DNA of 64,000 bases, from assembly GCA_001695595.3 (NCBI GenBank), contig MBPM02000194.1, forward strand, positions 1 to 64,000, in the 5' to 3' direction. Below, in pieces: positions 45,325-57,183 of the stretch. This DNA is from Plasmopara viticola (lineage: Eukaryota > Oomycota > Peronosporomycetes > Peronosporales > Peronosporaceae). Position 1 is the first letter of the stretch, and each line of letters opens with the position of its first letter. The notes under the pieces were generated by a model. That model was not told the DNA's origin. It was given only the letters and a program-made list of their open reading frames with translations, and did no database searches. Made by a program: the position numbers and the translations under genes.

Positions 45325-46554
45325 TCAAATATCGAGAGGGTCATCAAAGGTACCGGTAGGGGTCCTAGATACTTGACTCCCAGTCTGAGAATCCGCAGTA
45401 GAATGACTTGTGATTGGGCCCTCTGCACCAGAAGAGCGAGGTGCTGGAGCACGAGACGCTGGTGTTGTGGATGCCAACGGACTCTTGTCAGCGCACAACC
45501 CAATAAAAGGTGACAGTGAAGTGACAGCAGGTTGGACCGATGTCGAGGAGAGCTTGCGCTTTTTTCTTACTACGAGTACATTGATAGGATTGGCTGCAGT
45601 GCTGCCTTCCGAAGCGTGACCCGTATCCTTAATAGAATCCGCAGGCTGCAGGTTTTGCTTGCCGATGGCGTTCTTGGTCGGCGTTTGCTCTTTTAAAGCC
45701 ACTTGCGACTGGGCTTCGACGCATCTTGGCTTCGTTCAAAGCAATTTGATCTGCGTGCAAACGACACAAACCAGGTCATTATTGCGTGCTACTAGGGCAA
45801 TAACAAATGAACTTCTGAAGCTCACCTTCGTAACGTACGCTTGTCCCAAAAAAACCCTCTTCAAAGTGAATGAACGAAATGTAGCCATCCGCTGCCGAAA
45901 TACTCAATGTCTGTCCGTCTGCAGTCCATGAAGCGTCAGTCAAGTCTGCATAGTGCAGGTCCTTTATCATGCTAATTGGGTGAGCTTGCTGTTACGGCAA
46001 CCGTCAACTCTGGTCAGCTAGCGCAACCACGAAACAAATTTGAAATAGTAAAATGTACCTGAGTGTCGTAAGTGTTGACAGCGTCGAGTGTGATCACAGC
46101 AAAGACGTAGCGTAATTCTGTTTGGAGAAAAATAGACATTGCAGAGTCTTCACCTTGGCGACGTAATTTGTACATTACAGGGCTACAGCGAACGGCCAGT
46201 GAAGCCTATTCCTGTCCGGGTTAGTGGAGTGTTGGCTGGCCCAATTACCCACGTGAATAAGCGTACACTGTATTTACGGGGGACGCCGACTCGTTAGCGC
46301 AAACAGTCCCAGTTGGTGTCAGAAAGTAGTTTCCATCAGGTGTCCGCGCAAATCGTCTTGCAAACGCTGGACACGTATCATCTAGAAACATTCGATGTTT
46401 CGGAAGCTTTCGTGGTTGCATTCCCCCGAAGTCGCTCCGACAGCTTCGTCCTGAATGTTATCCTCGTCCACCTTGTCGTCCTTGGTTGTTGTCGCTGACG
46501 AATTTGATTTGCTGGGCTGCGTAGGAAACTCACGAGTTTTTAACGTCTGAATAC
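45325..46554 (-). pseudogene. CAF1B fragment (D)
   Basis: Same structure as fragment C, with an extra deletion in the first-exon part (near 46405). It ends at the same junction with the FAR1-like repeat. Confidence 0.85.
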
Positions 46555-46740
46555 GCCGCTCGTGAAGTGATCGACAAATTGACGCACGCAGAAGGGTTCT
46601 TTTTGAGCTCCAATAATCGCATCGAGTGGGAAACCGCTAAAGAGGGTTGATATCGGAGTTTTGCATCACGATTCATAGGATCAATAGGGGCTGACGCTAG
46701 TTCTCCCAGATATGCATATGAATACACAAACCACGAGTGT
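46555..46740 (+). pseudogene. FAR1-like header fragment
   Basis: AREVIDKLTHAEGFFLS, then the conserved GGAGTTTTGCATC and GGGGCTGACGCTAG blocks. It is interrupted on the right by the tRNA-like and LINE-derived insert. Confidence 0.6.
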
Positions 46741-46755
46741 CCAATAAGTTTATAT

Positions 46756-47076
46756 CTCTTCTCTTGCCAAGGTTAATGTTGAGGGTTCGAGTCCCTTTTC
46801 TTGCTTTTCAATAATGAGATGGACCCGATGGTATCTCCATAATAATTTAATAAGGGATTCTCGACGCGACGGTCTCCAGCACCAGAGCGCCACCTGGGCT
46901 CTTATTAAGTCAGAGATAAACAAAATAATGGAAGACCCTCACGACCTCGGTGCTGGATGCACTGCCCGCCGAACGAGACTCGACGTATGCGGACACCACT
47001 CTATGCCGTGGACTAGCCATAGAGCCTAGCACGTGCATACCTTGGCAACGCGATAACGTAATACAATACAATACAA
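46756..47076 (+). mobile_element. SINE-like composite: tRNA-like 3' half plus LINE tail
   Basis: 46781-46797 (GAGGGTTCGAGTCCCTT) is a T-arm with a perfect B-box GGTTCGAGTCC. 50-60 bp of unknown sequence follow, then from 46861 LINE-derived sequence ending in ATACA repeats (to 47076). GTTTATA flanks it on both sides (about 46748 and 47080), a possible short target duplication. No A-box or complete cloverleaf was found. Confidence 0.5.
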
Positions 47077-47159
47077 GGGGTTTATAAAAGAAGATAAAGA
47101 GCTAGAAGTGTTACGGTTATTTTATGATTGGAACCATTTTCTTAAAAAGGCAGTATATT

Positions 47160-47258
47160 TTGCAATTAATCAAATGAGTAATGTGAAAAACCCAACGTTG
47201 ATTTGCACCATCTGATTGGCTGAAATACGAATAGAGAACGTCCCAAAGCAATTGCGAA
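47160..47258 (+). promoter_or_regulatory. CRN upstream region, half palindrome
   Basis: AAAAACCCAACGTTGATTTGCACC keeps three quarters of the palindrome, and CTGATTGGCTGAAATACG holds the CCAAT box, 40-60 bp before the CRN ATG at 47259. Confidence 0.5.
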
Positions 47259-48366
47259 CATGGTGAAGCTGTTCTGCGCGCTCGTTGGAGTGAAGGGAAA
47301 CGCGTTCTCTGTGACGATCGATGCGAGCGATTTTGTGGATGATTTGAAGGATGCTATTTAGGCAAAGAAGGAGAACGATCTCATGGCGGTCGGTGCGGAC
47401 AAGCTGCAGCTGTTCCTCGCCAGGAAGGGCGACAGTACATGGCTCGATAGAAGCGGCGCGGAAGCTGTGACGCTCGATGAGAATGGATATCCAGAAGGCT
47501 TTACGCACATGGATCCATTGTTGTGGATCAAAAATCCGGCGAACTTTGGAGAGAGATTTGAGCCAAACGAAGGCGAAATCCACGTGCTGGTGGTGGTTCC
47601 GACCGATTTGAATACTTTCTCTCCATACGCAGCAATTGCTGCCACGTTGCTCCAACACACGTTCTTAAATGTTCCCAGTACACCGATTTTGAGAACTCAA
47701 AAGCTGAAGAAGCAATTGGTGAAGGAGTACAAATGCGATTGTGGGAGAAACCAGAACGGCGACTCGATGCTTCTTTGCATGGTAATGAATATTGGTCTTC
47801 CGAGCCCTGTTGTGATTGCATCTCATATTTTTCGACAAGAACACGATCGCCTCAAAGGCAATTTTGTGCAAATTGAGGATATTGACGATGTGAGAAACGG
47901 ATTGTTGTTATTCAAACCGATCGAAAGCGCCTTCGATGATCTCGACATTGCATTTCTTGTCGACAAGCAAGATCAGTTCACATTAAAGATTTTCAATCCA
48001 ATGGTCAAGACGCAGCTGCTCGTGGACAGCTTGACTCAACAGCAATGGGATGTACTTGGAGGTGGATCCGTACCAGCACATTGGAGGTTAAGCACAAGTC
48101 CCATCTACGCTCCAAATGCGCCGCAATTCAATGTGCTCACACCATTTGGCGAGTTGGATGGTAAGGCACTTCGTTTTCCAAGCGGGTCAACACTACGTCC
48201 TTTCAGGCGCTGTTTGTACCATCAAGCTCAGTTGGCCAGAGCAAAGGCGATCACCCAAGGATGGGTGCCGAAAGATTATAACTTCGATGACATCTCGTTA
48301 GAAGGGTTAGAAAAGATGAGATTGCCACTTCCTAGCAATTTAAACATTTTCGGAAGTCCGCCATAG
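47259..48366 (+). pseudogene. CRN effector, copy 3 (in-frame stop)
   Basis: The header starts [14 protein letters not shown] with a good ATG. TAG stands at codon 34 (about 47358), in the loop before LFLARK. The rest is open to 48366: [79 protein letters not shown]. It is the most divergent of the five long CRN sequences (C-terminus LPSNLNIFGSPP) and is followed by another CRN scrap. Confidence 0.83.
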
Positions 48367-48433
48367 CGAGTTCGATCACATTATTGTGGACGGTGATATA
48401 ATTGTTTGCTTGCTGGGTCGATCTCATTGAAAC

Positions 48434-48580
48434 ACGTAAATAGAAGCGGCGCGAAAGTTGTGACGCTTGATGGACATATACACCCGGGAACTTTTTTGCA
48501 CATGTATCCGTTGTTGTGGATCAAAAACACGAAGACCTTTGATTTATACGAATAGATATTTCACGTTTTGCTGGTGATCC
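48434..48580 (+). pseudogene. CRN DWL-domain scrap
   Basis: It reads NRSGAKVVTLDGHIHPGTF and MYPLLWIKNTKTF, then a stop and FHVLLVI. It corresponds to the fragment at 3903-4085 but lies on the plus strand. Confidence 0.55.
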
Positions 48581-48687
48581 TACTAATATATATAGCTATC
48601 GTCTCCATTGTCGTCTTTTTCATCTTATTTACATGTGCAGAAAACAAACGTTTTCTTTTTGCGTACTTGCATAAACATATTGAATAG

Positions 48688-49866
48688 TTTTCGGAAAAGG
48701 TTGGGGTGACGTTTTCGAAAAAAGTTGGGGTGACGCCCTCCTTCCAAGCGCGGGGGCTAAATGCTCGCGCGCTTCGGGCAGGTGCTCTCGGGCATCTGCA
48801 GGTCTCTAACGAGTCTCACCCTCGACGCGACGGTCTCCAGCACCAGGCCAAACCCCCTTCCACGCCCTTAACCGCGCCAACCGCATCCGGATTGGCTCCT
48901 TTAATGTGAATTCTCTAGGTTCGAAGCGCAAGAAGCACAAAACACTCCCCGAAGATCTCCGGCGCTACCGCGTCGATATCCTTGGCCTCCGAGAATCAAG
49001 ATCTACGATAGAGGTAAGCACTGCATTGATGACTTCCTTCTAACCCTGAAAAAAAAAAAAAACGAAGCCAAGGCCGAAGTCACCGAAATTCGCCGCCACT
49101 GCAACCCGTCGGGCGCCACTCGACACGCCCGATCCCAAGAAGAAACCTGGCGCCACACTAAGAAGCTCGGAACACTCCTCGGCGATATTGAAGATTTATC
49201 CCGACGCAAGTCCCTGGCCACCCTCGCGCTCCACCGCCTCTGGTCCGTCTGGCTCCGCCCCACGCTCATCTCACCCAAAACCCGCATTCGGCTGTACAAC
49301 ACCTACGTTCTACCGATTCTGCTGTACAACTGCGCCACCTGGGCTCTTACCAAGTCAGAGCTCCACGGCCTCGAGAGTTCCCATCGCCGCCAGCTTCGCT
49401 ACGCTCTTGGCTATCGCTACCCCCGACACATTTCGAATGCAAGACTCTACGACCTCTGTGATGAGCGGCCGCTGAGACTACGACTGACACAAGCTCGCTG
49501 GCGCCTGTTTGGCCATGTACTTCGCCGCAATCCCGACATTCCAGCTAACCTCCAGATGCGCGCCTACTTCTTCTCCACCGCAGCATGGCGCGGACGTCCC
49601 CGCACCACGCTCCCCTCAACACTCGACCACGACCTTGTTTCCTGTGGCTCCGGCTTTCGACTCCGGACAGCACAAGACCTCGAACTGCTTCGTACCCTTG
49701 CACAAGACCGAAAGAATTGGAAGACCCTCACGACCTCGGTGCTGGATGCACTGCCCGCCGAACGAGACTCGACGTATGCGGACACCACTCTATGCCGTGG
49801 ACTAGCCATAGAGCCTAGCACGTGCATAACTTGGCAACGCGATAACGCGATACATTACATTACATC
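48688..49866 (+). mobile_element. LINE with 5' region and endonuclease start, internally deleted
   Basis: It starts with a duplicated 24-bp unit (TTTTCGGAAAAGGTTGGGG / TTTTCGAAAAAAGTTGGGG). At 48887-49010 it encodes RIGSFNVNSLG and RYRVDILGLRES, the beginning of an APE-type endonuclease. It then jumps to the last part of the RT ORF (TRIRLYNTYVLPILLYNC, TWALTKSELHGLE, RWRLFGHVLRR) and ends in TTACA repeats at the broken ilvC copy. No target duplication is visible. Confidence 0.85.
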
Positions 49867-50256
49867 ACTCTTTAATGACGTCAAACATTTCACCAACATT
49901 GCCATTCTCCTCACTAGAACCTGCAGCTTGAGCCTTTGCTATCGAGGATGAACTTTCGCGAAGACCAACTTTCACCTTACTGTTCGTACCCTTGAGTGTC
50001 TCGCGCGAATTTGTGCCCGTGCAGGTCCTTGCGATCCCCATCCAATCACGCCAACATGCTTGACGCCAGCGAAGATTTTAGGTAGCAGAAAAAAAAGGTC
50101 GCGGTCGCCAGGCAGTACAGTCTCCTTGGATTCAGCCATTTGCACCGTGCGCAAATAGTCTTTGAATACGATGGAACGCAGTCCAGACGCTTTGGTGGCG
50201 AATGATCGCGTCCTAATCAGCGATGCGGCGCGCGTGGCAGAACGATAGTGGCGCAT
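49867..50256 (-). pseudogene. ilvC: Ketol-acid reductoisomerase, 5' fragment
   Basis: It carries the presequence ([20 protein letters not shown]) and the nucleotide loop [15 protein letters not shown], then a frameshift near 50010. The sequence ends at the LINE tail after about 130 codons. Synonymous and replacement changes relative to the intact gene at 26.7-28.2 kb show that it has been free to drift. Confidence 0.9.
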
Positions 50257-51989
50257 ATTGACATGGAGAGAACGGATGAAATTGGAGAATTTGAGCCGTT
50301 CAAAATCGTGGTGCTTCAAAATTGTGTGGAACCAAGTAGCGCAACTCAAGCGTTTGCGCGAGCAATGCGGAGGAGACACAAAAAGTAATATCGTGAACGA
50401 TACATGCAAAATATTTTATGTGAGTGACGAGGTTCCAAAGTAGAGTTCATGAGAACTTAAATTTCACACCCAGATGGTTCAAAGTTTTTTTCCTCGGCAT
50501 GTAATTCATCGAAGACTTCCATGTGAAGCTCGACGTCGCAAGTAGATAAATTTAATGTCTGCTCGTGTGATTGTGTGGCCGTTGTTACAGTAAATGCTAG
50601 TACGCGTTGGAATAATGAATGTCTGTGCAAGCCACCATACCTTGGTGTGCGTGATCTTCTATTTGAGGACCCTCTTATGGTTAAGTTCACCCTATTTTAA
50701 TTATCTTTGTCGTACGTTCGAATAATGGTTACAGCCTTGATCACAGCCTTCCACTTAAATCAAATAGTGATCTCTTCCAATCTTCACAGGACTATGGCTC
50801 ATACCGTCGCAAAGTGCAAAGCAAGCGCTTGCGTGTATGTTTAAGACGGTATTATCCAAATTATCAGCTATAGTAACTATCTCGCTCTCTGCAGCAGGTT
50901 CAGCAACGACAGTTTCGGTATTAGCAAGCCGATAATTTGCTTGACATTACCTAGGTGCGAGATCTTTTACTTCTTTCGATTCGTGCGATTTTTTACATGC
51001 AGAAGAGAGGCCGATTGCAACTTGAGCCGGGTAGATACATTTCATCAGTAACACTTGATCTCGTTCCTTCTTCACTTGTGGCAACGAGATTTTGAGGCGC
51101 TTTGCGCGATACGCTTAAGGTCAAGAATTTGTCGTTCATCTTGTTCGGATTTAGACAAAATATTGTGTATTTGATCGGTCAAATGTTCGGGACCTATCTT
51201 CGTTCAAGTATGGATAATTTGCTTCACCAGGTACTGTCTTCAAAGACGCAACGGCAAGCGCTGGTGCGGAGATGCGAGTGGTTCATACACCGCACAGCCA
51301 TATTGTTACTGTGATTAATAGCTTTCAAATGATACTGCAAGAGTGACCACTGCGTTTTCCAATCAAGTGAAACTTAAGTGTGTAGAGACTCCATCTTTCG
51401 TAGGTAGCACTCTGAAGTCCATAAATTAAAGCAATAAACAATGAAAGCCGCTGTTCATTAATTTCCATTGTGGAATCAACACTTGATCAATCGACGGTAA
51501 TAGCAAGATGTTGACAAAAATTGGAACAAACATGTTATGTTGATCATTAAGCGATTGACCTCTTGACTTTAGTCTCGTATCTACAAATGTCTGATGATAT
51601 TGTTGTTGCTCGTGTGCTTAAAATCTGGGGGCGATATTGACATTGCTGGACAGTGAATGGACGCCTAGGTTATACCATGTGACAGCATCTACCAAGGAAA
51701 AAAAATCAAGATTTCGCAATTTTCCTCTCGGTGCTGTATATATTTCTAAGCATACCCTCTACGAAATAATTCATTAATATGCATATTCAAGACTGCAGTA
51801 TATGTGCTCGTTGAGCCGAACATATCGCGTTGTCGAATACTATAGAGGCAAGACAACTCGCATAACGGCTGGCGACCAACAATAAGCTCTGTTTCTTAAA
51901 TTGGCACGTTACGTTACAAAATCAATTGTCTCTTTAAAGTCGATCGGTTCATTAATTTTGACCAGCAAGTATGGCCTCGAACCCCTGTC
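50257..51989. other. Intergenic DNA of the right block
   Basis: It is the paralogue of 28245-29740 plus 34396-35023, without the LINE derivative and the copia element, and so gives both empty sites. No gene was seen. The ATG-started stretch at 51102-51314 has no support. Confidence 0.6.
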
Positions 51990-52792
51990 TCACAAAATGC
52001 GCCGCACCTCAAGCGTTTGCCGCAGATATGAAATCTGCGCGACTGAAACGGCCGTCAGCACTACCATTTCGGCAAGTGTCCACCACATGATCTGGTCGTG
52101 GGTGCTTGTGATCACTACAAAGCAAAAAAAGATACATTGGGTCAGATTTCCAGTAATGTTAGAGATTTATCGCCCTCTTCGTTGATTTAGGATGTGCGAG
52201 CTGACGAAGACACTTAAAACGTACGCTGGTCTTGGTAATTCGTTAGTGCTTTCATATACGCTTGAGAATCTCTGACCGTGTCGAGATTTACGCTTAATTC
52301 GAAGACGAGATCCTCCAGCCCCACTACGTGCTCTTTGAGTTCATTGCAACAGATAAAAAATACTTAGTTCACTTGGAGAACGTGTTCAACTCAGATGTAC
52401 CACTAACTGATTTTCGTCGCGTCTGCATTCGACAGCACTTCGTGATTCGGGTCATCGGCATGAAAAGAGAAGCCAATGATTACGTCCCCCACAGAGGAGC
52501 GATCATTCTTAAAGCACACCGAGTGCATACCACCGTGTCCAATCGGGCTTACGTACCTTCCCACGGCGCCCTTGTGCGTGTATACAACTTGATCCTTGCC
52601 GTCCCGAAGTTCCGTCTCCAGCTCGTCCGCGACGCCCCTTAACACTTCAAATGTAAGCGAAATGCCGTGTTTGTAGCTTTCGCCCTCTACGTAAAAACAT
52701 CTCGAAGCACGAGACGAGATGGTCACGTGCATGGCCGCGACCCACGGCAACAGAGCGGACGCCAGCCCAAGTACCCACATCAGTGTCTTCAT
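51990..52792 (-). CDS. p24/emp24 family cargo receptor, copy 3 (open frame)
   Basis: Exons 52408-52792, 52225-52362 and 51990-52114 give 215 aa with consistent phases, as in copy 2. Differences from copy 2 include TISS for TVSS in the GOLD domain, W for Y in the signal region and a Tyr-to-Phe change in the neck. Head-to-head with the intact membrane-protein gene (55 bp between starts), so the two probably share a bidirectional promoter. Signal peptide, GOLD domain, neck, one membrane span and short basic tail are all present. Confidence 0.8.
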
Positions 52793-52847
52793 TTTGTGAC
52801 TGTAGTGTACCCTACACAAAGTCTACAAAAACTATAAATTCAATATG

Positions 52848-53390
52848 ATGGCGTCCGTGCGGCGCGAGCTTGACCGATTGTTCGCAGTGCACATGGTTAT
52901 TGCAGTCTTAACGGGGGCTTTGTGCTTTTTCACGCCGCACTCACTTCTCGCACCATTGCTTGGCGATGCTGGTCATACGCACATGGCTCATGAGTTTGTG
53001 CGACTCTACGGTGAGGTTACCAATCGTACATTTCTTGCTGCTCTTAGTTTACACCTCTTGCTAGTACGACACTCACTCTTTTACTAGCTGTGTAACTTGC
53101 TCTTGTCTATAGGTGCGTTGACTCTGGCACAAGGATGGATGGTGTGGCGTACACGGCTCGTGAGCGATGCAATCGTTCGTCGTACATTCTGCCAAGCGTA
53201 TTGTATCTGCTTTTTGCTACAAGCGCTGGTACTACTTCGAGCGCAAGTTGCATCCCCCGAGAACCACTCGATGTTGCACTGGATCAACATTCTCTTTCTT
53301 GGTGCATTAAGCTGTGCGTACGGCTACTTTCTTGTCTTTAAGTCAATCAAGGCATTTGAGCTACCAGGCATGGAGAAGGGGTTGTTGTGA
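52848..53390 (+). CDS. Small multi-pass membrane protein, intact copy
   Basis: Exons 52848-53010 and 53113-53390 (102-nt GT-AG intron, phase 1) give 146 aa. Four hydrophobic stretches are visible: VHMVIAVLTGALCFF near the start, YGALTLAQGWMVW, TFCQAYCICFLLQALVLL and WINILFLGALSCAYGYF. The protein ends FELPGMEKGLL. An ATG three bases upstream (52845) is not shared by the other copies. I do not recognise the family; it could be a small conserved endomembrane or mitochondrial protein. It is the only intact copy in the window, as the others have a 23-nt deletion and a 2-nt insertion. It overlaps the run-on 3' end of the CAF1B copy on the other strand. Confidence 0.75.
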
Positions 53391-55478
53391 TTTGAGCGCT
53401 TGCATAGCAACCGACGCAAGCAAAGTGGAGTAGGACCTTTGTGTATTGTAAACCCTCTTTGACTTTTCAGTGTTGACTTGCTATATTGTTCAATATCAAG
53501 AGGGTCATCAAAGGTACCGGAAGGGGTCCTAGATACTTGACTCCCAGTCTGAGAATCCGCAGTAGAATGACTTGTGATTGGGCCCTCTGCACTAGAAGAG
53601 CGAGGTGCTGAAGCACGAGACGCTGGTGTTGTGGATGCTAACGGACTCGTGGAAGCGCGTGACCCAATGGAAGGTGACAGCGAAGTGACAGCAGGTTGGA
53701 CCGATGTCGAGGAGAGCTTGCGCTTTTTTCTTACTACGAGTACATTAACAGGATTGGCTGCAGTGCTGCCTTTCGAAGCTTTACCCGTATCCTTATTAGA
53801 ATCCGAAGGCTGCAAATTTTGCTTGCCGATGGCGTTCTTGGTCGGAGTTTGCTCTTTTAAAGCCACTTGAGACTGGGCTTGACTTTTCGCTTTCTTACGC
53901 GCCTTCTTGGGTGTCGCAAACATTCGACGCATCTTGGCTTCGTTCAAAGCAATTTGATCTGCGTACAAACGACACGAACCGGGTCATTATCGCGTACTAC
54001 TAGGGCAATAACAAATGAACGTTTGAAGCTCACCTTCGTAACGTACGCTCGTCCCAAAGAAACCCTCTTCAAAGTGAATGAACGAAATGTAGCCATCCGC
54101 TGACGAAATACTCAGTGTCTGTCCGTCTGCAGTCCACGAAGCGTCAGTCAAGTCTGCATAGTGCAGATCCTTTATCATGCTAATTGGGTGAGCTTGCTGT
54201 TACAGCAACCGTAAACTCTGGTCAGCTAGCGCAACCACGAAACAGATGTGAAATAGTAAAATGAACCTGGGTGTCGTAGATGGTGACAGCGTCGAGTGTG
54301 ATCACAGCAAAGACGGAGCGTAATTCTGTTTGAAAAAAATTAGACACTGGAGAGGTTTCACCTTGGCGACGTAATTTGTACATTACAGGGCTACAGCGAA
54401 CGGCCAGTGAAGCCTTTTCCTGTCCAGGTAAGTGGAGTGTTGGCTGGCTTAGATTTCCACGTGAGTAAGCGTACACTGTGTTTACAGGGGACGCCGACTT
54501 GTTAGCGCAAAAAGTCCCAGTTGGTGTCAGAAAGTAGTTTCCATCAGGTGTCCAAGCAGGTCGTCGTGCAAACGCTGGACACGTATCGTCTAGAAACATT
54601 CGATGTTTCGGCGGAGCTAAAGCTTTCGTGGTTGCATTCCCCAAAGTCGCTCCGACAGCTTCGTTCTGGGTGTTATCCTCGTCCACCTTGTCGTTCTCGG
54701 TTGTTATCGCTGACAAGTTTGGTTTGCTGGGCAGCAAAGGAAATTCACGAGTCTTTAACGTCTGAATACACATAAATTTGCGTCCCTTCTTCTTCCCATT
54801 CGGCCGCGTTGCTGCTCCAAAGCCACTGAGCGCGTAAACTTTGCAGGAGCGATCATTTCCTTCGGTAACAATAAATTCGTTAAGTGGATCCCAAGCGACG
54901 CCCTGCACGTATTGCGTGTGGTCCTTGCGTCGCTCAGCGACGTCGCCCTTTTCGACGTCCCATATGACACAACGATTGTCGACCGACGAGGAAGCAAGGA
55001 AAGCCGAGTCAGGTGACCACGATAGGTCAGTTATGTCGCCTTTGTGAGTAAAGACAAGATGGTGCGCCCAACGTCACTGAGCGACGAAATCTGGTCCCAG
55101 CGCCAGCCATCGCCCGCTGTCTTGGGTTTGGTCCAAAGAATGATCGACGTGTCGTCACTGGCGGACGCCAAGTACACACCATTGGGTGAAAAGCGCACAC
55201 AATTAACGCTACGATCGTGCCCCGAGAGACTGAAAATGAACTCAAGCACTACGCCGCCCTTGGCCGTGATGTCCTCCATCTCACCCACGCGCCACAACTT
55301 GATCTCCTTGTCGGCACCTCCCGTGGCCAATAGTGGCTTGTCAGATGTCGTTGCGTTTTTATTGTTTGGTCGTAGAAAGTCTAATGACAAGACAGCCTCA
55401 TTGAGCCCCGTGGGGCCACAGTGTAGCCTAATTTCTGGCGTCGCCACGCGCACCGGCGGGACTTTGAGCTTCGGCATG
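53324..55478 (-). pseudogene. CHAF1B: CAF1B copy 3 (frameshift and lost stop)
   Basis: Exon structure equals copy 1 (introns conserved). Near 55048 the codons for LGHKGD are altered by a net loss of one base, so the WD repeats are split between two frames. Near 53492 one A is lost, removing the normal stop, and the last exon would run on to 53324. Other positions are almost identical to the intact copy. If either change were a sequencing error the gene would be functional up to the altered C-terminus. Confidence 0.85.
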
Positions 55479-55679
55479 GCTAATGACGAATTAAGGGTTT
55501 TCAAACTTCTCAAAGTCATAATCCCACGAACCTAAGTATCTAAAGCAAATTAGCCTTCAGACAGAGTACTTTAAAACTTAATAATACGCAAAACACGCAA
55601 AAAACGTTTGTTTTCTGCACATGTAGATAAGATGAAAAGACGACGATGGAGACAATAGCGATAAAATAACACATATTAG

Positions 55680-55862
55680 TTAGATCACCAGCAATACGTG
55701 GATTATCCCTTCATTTAGTTCAAAGTTCTTCATGTTCTTAATCCACGCCAACGGATTTATGTGCAAACAGCTTCCCGGGTGTTTATGTTCATCGAGCGTC
55801 ACAGCTTCACAGCCGTTATTATCCAACCACACGTGTTCTAATGAGATCGGCCTAGCAAGCAA
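55680..55862 (-). pseudogene. CRN DWL-domain fragment
   Basis: Identical in structure to 3903-4085: WLDNNGCEAVTLDEHKHPG and a final HVLLVI. Confidence 0.6.
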
Positions 55863-55900
55863 CAGTTATATCACCGTCCACGATAATGTAATTCAATTCG

Positions 55901-57028
55901 CTATAACGGATTTCCAGCAATGTTTAAACTGGAAGTAAACAACAATTTCATCTTTTCTTCCAGTGTAAATCCTTCTGACGAGAAGTCATCGAAGTCATAA
56001 TCTTTCGACACCCATCCTTTAATAATCGCCTTTGCTCTGGCCAACTGAGCTTGATGGTACAAACAGCGCCTGAAAGGACGTAGTGTTGACCCGCTTGGAA
56101 AACGAAGTGTCCTACCATCCAACTCGCCAAATGTTGTGAGCACATTGAACTGCGGCGCATTTGAAGCGTAGATGGGACTTGTGCTTGTCCTCCAATGTGC
56201 TGGTACGGATCCACCTCCAAGTACATCCCACTGCTCTTGAGTCAAGCTGTCCACGAGCAGCTGCGTCTTGATCATTGGATTGAAAATCTTTAAAATGAAC
56301 TGATCTTGCTTGTCGACAAGAAACGCAATATCGAGGTCATCGAAGGCGCTTTCGATCGGTTTGAATAACAGCAATCCGTTTCTCACATCGTCAATATCCT
56401 CGATTTGCACAAAATCACCTTTGAGGCGATCGTGTTCTCGTCGAAAAATATGAGATGCAATCACAACAGGGCTCGGTAGACCGATATTCATCACCATGCA
56501 AAGAAGCATCGAGTCGCCGTTCTGGTTTTTCCCACAATCACATTTGTAGTCCCTCACCAATTGCTTCTTCAGCTTTTGAGTTCTCGTAGCCGTTGTACTG
56601 GAAACGTAAAGGAACGTGTGTTGGAACAACGTGGTAGCAATTGCTGCTAAAGGAGAGACAGTGTCCTCTTCGGTTGGAATCACCACCAACACGTGAACAG
56701 GGGTGTTCATAGTCTCGATATCCTCCATCGTGAGTTCGAACGCAACGTCTTTCTCCGACAAGCCGACCAACTGGAGTGGGGCTGCCACAACCTTCAATGG
56801 CTTGAAATCACTCGTGTCACTGATTCCTTCGTCCACCTGCTTTTGGGTCAACCACGCGTCGCCCTTCTTGGCGAGAAACAGCTGCAGTTCCCGTGCATCA
56901 CACGTGATTGTCTTCTCATTCTCCTCCTTGATCTTCTTCTTCAAGTCTCCCACAAGATCGCTCGCATCGATCTTCACGGGGAATGGGTTTCCCTTCACTC
57001 CAACGAGCGCGCAGAACAGCGTCACCAT
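55901..57028 (-). CDS. Crinkler (CRN) effector with HNH-like C-terminal domain, copy 4
   Basis: Single exon of 375 aa starting [14 protein letters not shown]; an upstream in-frame ATG at 57073 lies in the promoter and is not used in other CRNs. The header differs from copy 1 between residues 22 and 47 ([20 protein letters not shown] in place of TAIAEDQKYDF...), while the LFLAKK motif, DWL part, HVLVVIP and C-terminal domain (CDC, SHIF, RNGLLL, SAFDD) are nearly identical. This suggests exchange of header modules between otherwise equal genes. Divergent from viral ORF1 at 57184. A nuclear effector role is inferred from the family. Confidence 0.85.
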   Translation of the reverse strand: MVTLFCALVGVKGNPFPVKIDASDLVGDLKKKIKEENEKTITCDARELQLFLAKKGDAWLTQKQVDEGISDTSDFKPLKVVAAPLQLVGLSEKDVAFELTMEDIETMNTPVHVLVVIPTEEDTVSPLAAIATTLFQHTFLYVSSTTATRTQKLKKQLVRDYKCDCGKNQNGDSMLLCMVMNIGLPSPVVIASHIFRREHDRLKGDFVQIEDIDDVRNGLLLFKPIESAFDDLDIAFLVDKQDQFILKIFNPMIKTQLLVDSLTQEQWDVLGGGSVPAHWRTSTSPIYASNAPQFNVLTTFGELDGRTLRFPSGSTLRPFRRCLYHQAQLARAKAIIKGWVSKDYDFDDFSSEGFTLEEKMKLLFTSSLNIAGNPL

Positions 57029-57044
57029 GTTTCCAATTGCTTTT

Positions 57045-57183
57045 TGCGAGTGAGGGATGTTCTCTCTATCCATATTTCAGCCAATCAAATGTGCAACCCA
57101 AAGTTGGGTTTTTGACGTCACCCATCTGGGTGATTTAACAACTGTAGATACAAAATATATTTATTTATATAGACACAAAAATC
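57045..57183. promoter_or_regulatory. Divergent CRN/viral promoter, right copy
   Basis: CCAAT box (AGCCAATCAAA, about 57080), palindrome AACCCAAAGTTGGGTT (57095-57110, with a mismatched centre) and TCACCCATCTGGGTGA (57118-57133, likewise). The arms are kept while the centres differ from the left copy. Confidence 0.6.

Noticed and set aside
46741..46812. A complete tRNA gene
   Set aside because: The T-arm and B-box are good, but no acceptor stem, D-arm or A-box can be drawn at the right distance.
51102..51314. 70-aa ORF in the intergenic DNA of the right block
   Set aside because: The paralogous sequence at 29580-29740 does not keep the frame.
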